From: an uncultured Erysipelotrichaceae bacterium
Lineage (GTDB): Bacteria; Bacillota_I; Bacilli_A; Erysipelotrichales; Erysipelotrichaceae
Direction of reading: 5' to 3'
Length of the DNA: 8,891 nucleotides
Assembly (NCBI GenBank): GCA_910586285.1
Contig: CAJUGR010000080.1
Span: 1 to 8,891, forward strand
Position 1 is the first letter of the stretch; each line of letters begins with the position of its first letter. The notes under the pieces are model-generated. The model saw only the letters and a list, made by a program, of their open reading frames with translations. It was not told the DNA's origin and did not search any database. Below, piece by piece: positions 1 to 5,046 of the stretch. The translations under genes were made by a program, and so were the position numbers.

Positions 1-1
1 G

Positions 2-1729
2 TACTGCTTCGAACACGAGAATGAAATCCTCATTGTGGATTCCGGTGTTCGTTTTCCTGAGGATAATTTACTCGGAGTTGACTATGTCATACCGGATTAC
101 AGCCATCTGGTAAAAAACAAGGCAAAGAAAAAAGTTTTAATTATTACCCACGGTCATGAGGATCATATCGGAGGAATTCCGTTTCTGTTAAAAAGTGTTG
201 CCATTAACGACATTTATGCACCGCGTTTCGCAATCTCTCTTATTAATAAGAAATTAGAAGAGCGCAAAATGTTGAGAATGGTACGCATTCATGAAATCAA
301 CAGCAAATCCAGCGTAAAAATGGAACATTTTACCTGCGGATTCTTCAACACTGTCCATTCCATACCGGATTCATTGGGAATTTTAATTAACACCCCCAAC
401 GGACGGGTTGTACACACCGGCGACTTTAAATTCGATCTAACCCCGGTCGGCACCAATGCGGATTATCAAATCATGGCATATATCGGTCAGGTCGGGGTCA
501 CACTGTTGATGAGTGATTCCACCAATTCCGGGGTCGAAGACTTCTCAATTTCAGAAAAGAAAGTCGCATCAGAGATCTTTGATATTATGCGCAAGACAAA
601 AGGACGCTTAATTGTCGCCACGTTTGCCTCTAATGTGCATCGCGTAGCTCAGATTCTGGAAGCCGCCGTGAAATGTGGGCGCAAGGTCATCATCTTTGGT
701 CGCAGTATGGAAAATGTCGTTACCATCGGTCGAAAATTGGGAACGATTAAAATCGGTGAGCAGCATTTTATCACTCCCGATCAATTGAACAATGTACCGT
801 CAAATAAAGTCTGTATCGTATGTACCGGCAGTCAAGGAGAACCGTTAGCAGCGTTATCCCGCATAGCCTCCGGTACTCATCGCTATATCAAGCTGATTCC
901 GGATGATACTGTTGTCTTCTCCTCTTCGCCGATTCCCGGCAACGGAGCAAGTGTCAATCATGTGGTAAATAAATTATTTAGAGCCGGTGCCGATGTATTG
1001 ACCAAATCGGTATTGACCAATCTGCATACCACCGGTCATGCGTCACAAGAGGAACAAAAGCTGATGCTTCAGCTTATTAAGCCTCAATATTTCATGCCGA
1101 TACACGGCGAATATAAAATGTTGAAACAGCACATGGAAACGGCCATGGAAACCGGAATCCCGGCAGAGAATATTTTCACTTGTGCCAACGGTGATGTATT
1201 GATTATGCGAGGCGGCAAAGTCTTCCCTTCCGCTACGCGCATTCAGGCTGATGATATTTATGTTGATGGTAATGACATCAGCGGTGTATCGACAGCGGTC
1301 TTAAAGGATCGCAATATTCTGGCCAATAACGGTTTGGTGGCAGTCATACTTGCGATTGATTCTAAAGAAAACAAAATTCTCTGTAAACCGGTGATCGTAT
1401 CCCGCGGCTTTGTCTTTATAAAGGACAGCCAAGGTTTGATTAAAGAAGCAGAACAGTTGGTATACAATGCCTTAAAGGAAAAAATGGTTCAGCGAACGAC
1501 ATTCTCAGAATTAAAAAATACCGTTCGCGGCACCTTAGAACCGTTCCTATATCATAAAACCCATCGCAATCCGATCGTCATTCCAGTCATTTTGAATTCC
1601 AAGAAGGCCATGGAACAAATGCAGAACAGCCATCTTCGACACAGCGATGCAAATATAAAGGCGACAAAATCATCCCCTGCGACGATGAATCATGTCACTC
1701 GCAAAGCGGCCGACAAACCACAACAGTAA
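2..1729 (+). CDS. rnj: Ribonuclease J, 5'-truncated by window edge
   Basis: RNase J is a metallo-beta-lactamase/beta-CASP ribonuclease with 5'-3' exonuclease and endonuclease activity in mRNA decay and rRNA processing. The reading frame is open from base 2, so the GTG at 35 is only an internal codon; compared with remembered B. subtilis RNase J1, about 24 N-terminal residues lie outside the window. The zinc motif H-x-H-x-D-H (THGHEDHIGG) is intact at about 149-166. Further ligand motifs follow: HSIPDS (356), HTGDFKFD (413) and IHGEY (His at 1103). The beta-CASP hallmarks ATFASNVHR, GRSMENV and CTGSQGEPLAALSRIA are present, as is HTTGHASQEEQ. The intact H-x-H-x-D-H argues for a catalytic J1-type enzyme rather than the degenerate J2 paralogue. 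After the usual C-terminal end (PFLYHKTHRNPIVIPVIL) the protein carries about 45 extra polar, basic residues. J1 versus J2 naming cannot be fixed from one copy. A terminator follows immediately. Confidence 0.96.
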   Translation, partial: YCFEHENEILIVDSGVRFPEDNLLGVDYVIPDYSHLVKNKAKKKVLIITHGHEDHIGGIPFLLKSVAINDIYAPRFAISLINKKLEERKMLRMVRIHEINSKSSVKMEHFTCGFFNTVHSIPDSLGILINTPNGRVVHTGDFKFDLTPVGTNADYQIMAYIGQVGVTLLMSDSTNSGVEDFSISEKKVASEIFDIMRKTKGRLIVATFASNVHRVAQILEAAVKCGRKVIIFGRSMENVVTIGRKLGTIKIGEQHFITPDQLNNVPSNKVCIVCTGSQGEPLAALSRIASGTHRYIKLIPDDTVVFSSSPIPGNGASVNHVVNKLFRAGADVLTKSVLTNLHTTGHASQEEQKLMLQLIKPQYFMPIHGEYKMLKQHMETAMETGIPAENIFTCANGDVLIMRGGKVFPSATRIQADDIYVDGNDISGVSTAVLKDRNILANNGLVAVILAIDSKENKILCKPVIVSRGFVFIKDSQGLIKEAEQLVYNALKEKMVQRTTFSELKNTVRGTLEPFLYHKTHRNPIVIPVILNSKKAMEQMQNSHLRHSDANIKATKSSPATMNHVTRKAADKPQQ

Positions 1730-1755
1730 AAGAAGCGCAAGCTCGCTTCTTTTTT
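1728..1755 (+). terminator. Intrinsic terminator of the RNase J gene
   Basis: AAGAAGCG (1730-1737) pairs with CGCTTCTT (1744-1751) around the six-base loop CAAGCT. The T tract at 1750-1755 both closes the stem and forms the U-run. The stem begins inside the stop codon region, so RNase J translation ends directly on it. It separates RNase J transcription from the phosphoesterase gene. Confidence 0.85.
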
Positions 1756-1785
1756 GATTTATACATTTTCTTTCTACCCTGTTTA

Positions 1786-1794
1786 TGTTAAAAT
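1786..1794 (+). promoter_or_regulatory. Probable extended -10 promoter of the metallophosphoesterase gene
   Basis: TGTTAAAAT fits the extended -10 pattern TGnTAnnnT, with TAAAAT at 1789-1794. No good -35 is visible 16-18 bases upstream (only T-rich sequence), which is tolerated with an extended -10. It lies after the RNase J terminator and before the ribosome binding site GAGGTGG, where an independent promoter would be expected. The call rests on the motif alone. Confidence 0.45.
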
Positions 1795-1822
1795 AAAAAA
1801 AGAATTTGAGGTGGATAATTTC

Positions 1823-2779
1823 ATGGTAAGAAGATTAATGAAAACCGTATCGGCATTATTATTGGTTGCTTTAGTGATGGCGGGTGTTTTCTTTTATTCC
1901 ATATTTATTACCGTAGAACGATTGACGGTCAATTATCAGACGATTGCCAGTCCCAAAATCCCCGCTGATCTCAATGATGTTCAGATCGCTTTTATCGCCG
2001 ATCTGGAATACAATCATTTCATGGATAAAGAGCGTTTCACCAAAATGATCAAAACCATCAATGAAGTTCACCCCGATATTGTCATCTTTGGCGGTGATAT
2101 TTTTGATATGCCACTCACCTATGTTCCCAACGATGCGACCAAACAGGAAGTTGCACAACTGTTAAAAACCATTGATGCGCCGTTAGGGAAATTTGCAGTA
2201 TTGGGTGAACAGGATAATGCGGATGAAAATGTCTACAACATGGTGCTTGATATTTTGCGTACCAGTGATTTTGAATTATTAGAAAATACAGCCATTCGTT
2301 TACGTAACCAAACCCAAGCAAGCGTAACCCTCATCGGACTAGATGCTTTGGTTAACGGTACCATTGATTTGGAAAGTGCCTTTTCCAATGTCACCGCTGA
2401 TCAATTCAATATCTTAGTTGCTCATTGTCCCGATACGATCTTGATGGAAAATCTGCCAAAAGATCATATCGATCTGATGTTAGCTGCCCATTCTCACGCA
2501 TCACAAATCAACCTGCCACTGTTAGGCTCCATGTCGAGCGATGAAGGAGCCGAAAAGTACAATCATGGCAAATACACCGTCGGCAATACGGTTTTACATG
2601 TCAGTAATGGTTTGGGTACCTCCACTATGGATATGCGCTTGTTTTCCCCACCGCAGATGTTAGTATATCGTTTGGTACATCAAGAGACTGCGAAACCTGC
2701 TTCTGATAAAACTGAAAAATCCACGCAGTCTGATCAAAACAACAATAATGACGCCGCAGAAGCAGCACCGCAGACTTAA
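1823..2779 (+). CDS. Membrane-anchored metallophosphoesterase-fold protein with altered metal ligands
   Basis: This is a 318-residue protein of the calcineurin-like phosphoesterase superfamily, resembling the YkuE/YaeI branch. The ATG at 1823 is chosen because GAGGTGG (1808-1814) lies 8 bases upstream; the longer TTG-started frame from 1754 begins in the preceding terminator. Arg/Lys-rich residues 1-7 precede one hydrophobic segment at about 9-30, so the catalytic domain is probably anchored outside the membrane. Fold landmarks are IAFIADLEYNH (Asp60), IVIFGGD (Asp92), VLGEQDN (128-132), LVAHCPD (His201), AAHSHASQ (His223, His225) and the family C-terminal signature HVSNGLGTS. Three usual ligand or active-site positions differ: DxH reads Asp60-Leu-Glu62, and GNHD/E reads Gly-Glu129-Gln130-Asp. 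Residues from about 288 form a hydrophilic tail rich in Asn, Ala and acidic residues. Substrate unknown; activity may be altered or lost. Confidence 0.85.
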   Translation: MVRRLMKTVSALLLVALVMAGVFFYSIFITVERLTVNYQTIASPKIPADLNDVQIAFIADLEYNHFMDKERFTKMIKTINEVHPDIVIFGGDIFDMPLTYVPNDATKQEVAQLLKTIDAPLGKFAVLGEQDNADENVYNMVLDILRTSDFELLENTAIRLRNQTQASVTLIGLDALVNGTIDLESAFSNVTADQFNILVAHCPDTILMENLPKDHIDLMLAAHSHASQINLPLLGSMSSDEGAEKYNHGKYTVGNTVLHVSNGLGTSTMDMRLFSPPQMLVYRLVHQETAKPASDKTEKSTQSDQNNNNDAAEAAPQT

Positions 2780-2894
2780 CCAATATCATAAATATCTATT
2801 ATTAAAGAAAATATTAAAGTTTATATCCTCATCTGAAGAATATTATTTCATCAAGACAACATTCAACCATGAATTTAAATATGCTCGGTAATAC

Positions 2895-2920
2895 TTTAAA
2901 AATGAGTTTTCATTTTTAAA
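2895..2920. terminator. Perfect 11-bp AT-rich inverted repeat, possible weak terminator
   Basis: TTTAAAAATGA (2895-2905) and TCATTTTTAAA (2910-2920) are exact reverse complements around the four-base loop GTTT. It lies 115 bases after the phosphoesterase stop, where no other terminator was found. The stem has only two G/C pairs and no separate U-run beyond its own arm, so it could be a weak or bidirectional terminator, an RNA-stabilising end, or a protein-binding palindrome. Confidence 0.4.
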
Positions 2921-3032
2921 CAGGCAATTACAAAGTAAGATATAAAAAGCTTTACTAGCTAAAAATATGGATAGAATCAATCCGCAATTAACATCTATAA
3001 ATCACCTTATTATAGAAGATCTGCCCTTTTCA

Positions 3033-3041
3033 TGATATAAT
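3033..3041 (+). promoter_or_regulatory. Extended -10 promoter of the DUF4440-like gene
   Basis: TGATATAAT is an exact extended -10 (TG-n-TATAAT), with the consensus hexamer TATAAT at 3036-3041. The -35 region is poor (TAGAAG at 17-base spacing). A transcript starting near 3048 would have a leader of about 35 bases before the ATG at 3083, with the purine-rich ribosome site GGAAAGCGAG at 3066-3075. Confidence 0.6.
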
Positions 3042-3082
3042 GATTCCCGTCATCAGTAATGAATTGGAAAGCGAGATAAGAA

Positions 3083-3445
3083 ATGATGAAAGATCAAATT
3101 TTGAGTTTAGAAAAGAAACTTTTTCAATTTAAATATATGAGTGACAGAAAATGGTTGGAAGAAATTATTCATGACCATTTCAAAGAATGCGGAAAAAGCG
3201 GATGTTTCTTTGATAAAAAGCAAACCATCTCTTCCCTCATTGAATTTACAGAAGATCGAAGAATTGATATTTATAACTTTGAATATACACATATTGATAA
3301 CAACACATATATGGTTCATTATGTGACCAAAGATAATCAATCGCTGAGCTATCGCACCTCTATCTGGTATATGGAAAATCATTTAAAACTTTTCTTTCAT
3401 CAAGCATCTCGTTTTCAATCCGATATAGCCCTCATAAAGTTTTAA
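3083..3445 (+). CDS. Small SnoaL/NTF2-like protein, DUF4440 type
   Basis: This is a 120-residue soluble protein with no signal peptide or membrane segment. The pattern resembles the DUF4440 group of the NTF2-like fold: LEKKLFQ at the N-terminus, then WLEEIIHDHFKECGKSGCFFDKKQTISSL, then paired beta-strands IDIYNFEYTHIDNNTYMVHYVT, then SYRTSIWYMENHLKLFFHQASRF. In this family the C-terminal 'S-x-W ... LxFHQ' strands form the curved sheet of a cone-shaped pocket. Members include small-molecule-binding proteins and enzymes, but most DUF4440 proteins have no known reaction and none is claimed here. Two adjacent ATG codons (3083 and 3086) could start it; the upstream GGAAAGCGAG does not discriminate. 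It has its own strong promoter, lies in AT-rich DNA with A/T-ending codons, and is followed 72 bases later by an alpha/beta hydrolase gene. Confidence 0.8.
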   Translation: MMKDQILSLEKKLFQFKYMSDRKWLEEIIHDHFKECGKSGCFFDKKQTISSLIEFTEDRRIDIYNFEYTHIDNNTYMVHYVTKDNQSLSYRTSIWYMENHLKLFFHQASRFQSDIALIKF

Positions 3446-3452
3446 AGTTTCT

Positions 3453-3458
3453 TATAAT
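3453..3458 (+). promoter_or_regulatory. Possible -10 element upstream of the alpha/beta hydrolase gene
   Basis: TATAAT at 3453-3458 matches the -10 consensus exactly and lies 59 bases before the hydrolase ATG. No convincing -35 is present at the expected spacing (the sequence there is the end of the preceding gene), and there is no TGn extension. In DNA this AT-rich a chance match is likely; read-through from the upstream promoter is the alternative. Confidence 0.25.
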
Positions 3459-3517
3459 CAGCTATATTTGAACAGTAATGACTTTATCAGATACCCTGTT
3501 ACATGCGGAGGAGAAAA

Positions 3518-4147
3518 ATGAAAAATATTCTTATACACGGATTAGGACAAAATAACCAAAGTTGGAACGAAACCGATAAGTATTTAAAAGAAAAAGGAAT
3601 CGATGCTATATGTCCCGATTTATTTGAGATGACCGGCAATCTTGCAAAAGAATATACTACGATATATCATGCTTTTAGCGATTTTTGTAACGGACAAAGA
3701 GATAAGCTTAATTTATGTGGACTATCGTTAGGTGGATTACTAACACTGGATTTTGTAAAAGCGAATCCCCAAAAAGTAAATTCTATTGTTTTAATAGGAA
3801 CACCCTATAAAATACCAAAGGCACTCTTTCATATTCAAAGTCTTATCTTTCATATCATGCCGAAACATTCTTTTACGAAAACGGGATGCTCCAAAAAAGA
3901 TTTTATTGATTTGGTGAATTCAATGGGTCATCTTGACATTACAAAAGATTTAGATACTGTAACATGTAAAAGTCTGATTTTATGTGGTGCTAAAGATAAA
4001 GTAAATTTGGAAAGCGCTAAATTATTAAGCAGGAACATTAGCGAAAGTAAAATGAAAATTGTAAAAGATTCTTCTCATGAGGTAAATATTGATAATCCAA
4101 AAGAACTTGCTGATATCATCTATGACTTTTGGTGTAGCAATCCGTAA
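3518..4147 (+). CDS. Small alpha/beta hydrolase with intact catalytic triad
   Basis: This is a 209-residue alpha/beta-hydrolase-fold protein, probably a cytoplasmic esterase or lipase-like enzyme of unknown substrate. The ATG at 3518 is chosen because GGAGGAG (3507-3513) sits immediately upstream; the in-frame ATG at 3503 would place that site inside the coding sequence. Early strand NILIHGLGQNNQSW gives the HG oxyanion motif (His7-Gly8). The nucleophile elbow is GLSLGG with Ser70, the acid is Asp160 in CGAKDKVN, and the base is His187 in DSSHEVNIDNP. The cap region between Ser70 and Asp160 is short, and the total length is below the 250-300 residues usual for the fold. No signal peptide is seen. 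Codons are strongly A/T-biased (17 G+C of 60 in 3541-3600), like the preceding gene and unlike the gene that follows. Genes on either side suggest no pathway. Confidence 0.85.
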   Translation: MKNILIHGLGQNNQSWNETDKYLKEKGIDAICPDLFEMTGNLAKEYTTIYHAFSDFCNGQRDKLNLCGLSLGGLLTLDFVKANPQKVNSIVLIGTPYKIPKALFHIQSLIFHIMPKHSFTKTGCSKKDFIDLVNSMGHLDITKDLDTVTCKSLILCGAKDKVNLESAKLLSRNISESKMKIVKDSSHEVNIDNPKELADIIYDFWCSNP

Positions 4148-4224
4148 TTTGTATATGTTAATGATTACCGAAAAGATTGAGGTTTTAAAAGAAACGGAAG
4201 GAATCACAGAAAGAAGGGGTGTTT

Positions 4225-4989
4225 ATGTTCACAGTCATCGTCTGTTTTTTTGCCGGTATGGGTGCCGGATTGGGAACCGGATTTGCCGGTATGAGCGCTG
4301 CGGCCGTCATTTCTCCGATGCTCATCACCATGCTCAACATGGATCCTTATATGGCTGTGGGAATCGCGCTGGCCAGTGATGTGCTGGCCAGTGCCGTTTC
4401 TGCTGCTACCTATGCAAAACATAAAAATATTGATATCAAAAACGGTTTGGTAATGATGATCAGTGTCCTTTGTTTTACCATGATCGGCAGCTATATTGCT
4501 TCCCTGCTTCCCTCCGCAACCATGGGCGGCTTTTCCATGTTCATGACCTTACTGTTGGGAATTAAATTCATCGCAAAGCCGGTGATGACCACCAAAGAAG
4601 CGATGGCGCAGACCAATCCCAAAAAGCGTTTGATCCAATCCTTACTTTGTGGAATGGCAATCGGATTCATCTGTGGCTTTATCGGAGCCGGAGGCGGATT
4701 GATGATGCTGCTGATTCTGACTACCGTATTGGGTTATGAATTGAAAACTGCCATAGGAACCAGTGTCTTTATCATGAGTTTTACGGCGCTGACCGGTGCG
4801 CTGTCACATTTTACCATCGGCGGTCAACCGGATCTTGTCACCTTGTCCTTATGCGTCTTCTTCACTCTGTTATGGGCTTTAATCGCTGCACGTTTCGCCA
4901 ATAAAGCGAAACCGGAAACGTTAAATCGCGCGACTGGCATCGTCTTGACGATCATGGGCATCATCTTGATTATGGTACAATATCTGTAA
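4225..4989 (+). CDS. TauE/SafE-family membrane transporter (sulfite exporter-like permease)
   Basis: This is a 254-residue polytopic membrane protein. TauE/SafE proteins move sulfite, sulfonates, sulfoacetate or other organic anions; the substrate here cannot be read from the sequence. The two-fold internal repeat typical of the family is clear: a Gly-rich segment near the start (GMGAGLGTGFAGMSAAAVISP, about 11-31) and its counterpart at 148-160 (FICGFIGAGGGLM). Each is followed by a conserved small-residue helix (AVGIALASDVLASAVSA and ELKTAIGTSVFIMSFTALTG). About seven to eight hydrophobic segments are visible; a Lys/Thr-rich loop at about 118-136 (KPVMTTKEAMAQTNPKKR) links the halves. The ATG at 4225 is preferred over the GTG at 4219 because AAGGGG (4214-4219) is then correctly spaced. 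The gene is notably GC-richer than its upstream neighbours (37 G+C of 60 in 4261-4320). It ends on a shared terminator. Confidence 0.88.
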   Translation: MFTVIVCFFAGMGAGLGTGFAGMSAAAVISPMLITMLNMDPYMAVGIALASDVLASAVSAATYAKHKNIDIKNGLVMMISVLCFTMIGSYIASLLPSATMGGFSMFMTLLLGIKFIAKPVMTTKEAMAQTNPKKRLIQSLLCGMAIGFICGFIGAGGGLMMLLILTTVLGYELKTAIGTSVFIMSFTALTGALSHFTIGGQPDLVTLSLCVFFTLLWALIAARFANKAKPETLNRATGIVLTIMGIILIMVQYL

Positions 4990-5000
4990 TTCGTTATATT

Positions 5001-5040
5001 AAAAAAAATGCCGTATCCGTGAGGAAACGACATTTTTTTA
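5001..5040. terminator. Bidirectional intrinsic terminator between the transporter and pheT
   Basis: A long stem forms from 5002-5010 with 5031-5039 (A7-TG with CA-T7), CGT (5012-5014) with ACG (5027-5029) and TCC (5016-5018) with GGA (5023-5025). Two symmetrical 1x1 mismatches separate the blocks, and a GUGA tetraloop (GNRA class) at 5019-5022 caps it. It has a T7 tract on the + strand and an A8 tract on the left that reads as U8 for the opposite strand. Placement between convergent stop codons at 4989 and 5047 fits a terminator working both ways. Confidence 0.9.
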
Positions 5041-5046
5041 TTTTAC

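Larger units (their letters stand above)
2780..3082. other. AT-rich gene-free spacer
   Basis: This 303-base gap between the phosphoesterase and the small DUF4440-like gene is very AT-rich; by hand count 2881-2940 has 16 G+C of 60. I see no convincing coding frame on either strand, no tRNA and no recognisable mobile-element remnant. It contains a perfect AT palindrome (2895-2920) and, at its right end, the promoter of the next gene (3033-3041). Confidence 0.6.

Noticed and set aside
1258..1467. Minus-strand frame within RNase J
   Set aside because: It lies wholly inside a well-conserved gene and has no recognisable protein pattern; other antisense frames (1871-2158, 3107-3382, 6828-7145) were dismissed for the same reason.
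1754..1822. TTG-initiated N-terminal extension of the phosphoesterase
   Set aside because: It starts inside the RNase J terminator, upstream of the probable promoter, and has no ribosome site; the ATG at 1823 has GAGGTGG at good spacing.
4219..4224. GTG start of the transporter at 4219
   Set aside because: The ribosome site AAGGGG ends at 4219 and so would overlap this start; the ATG at 4225 is correctly spaced.
4089..4379. 96-codon + strand frame across the hydrolase/transporter junction
   Set aside because: It overlaps both genes in another frame and becomes Cys/His/Arg-rich as expected for an out-of-frame shadow. The part in the gap (from the ATG at 4155, MLMITEKIEVLKETEG) looks protein-like, but it has no ribosome site and is too short to support.
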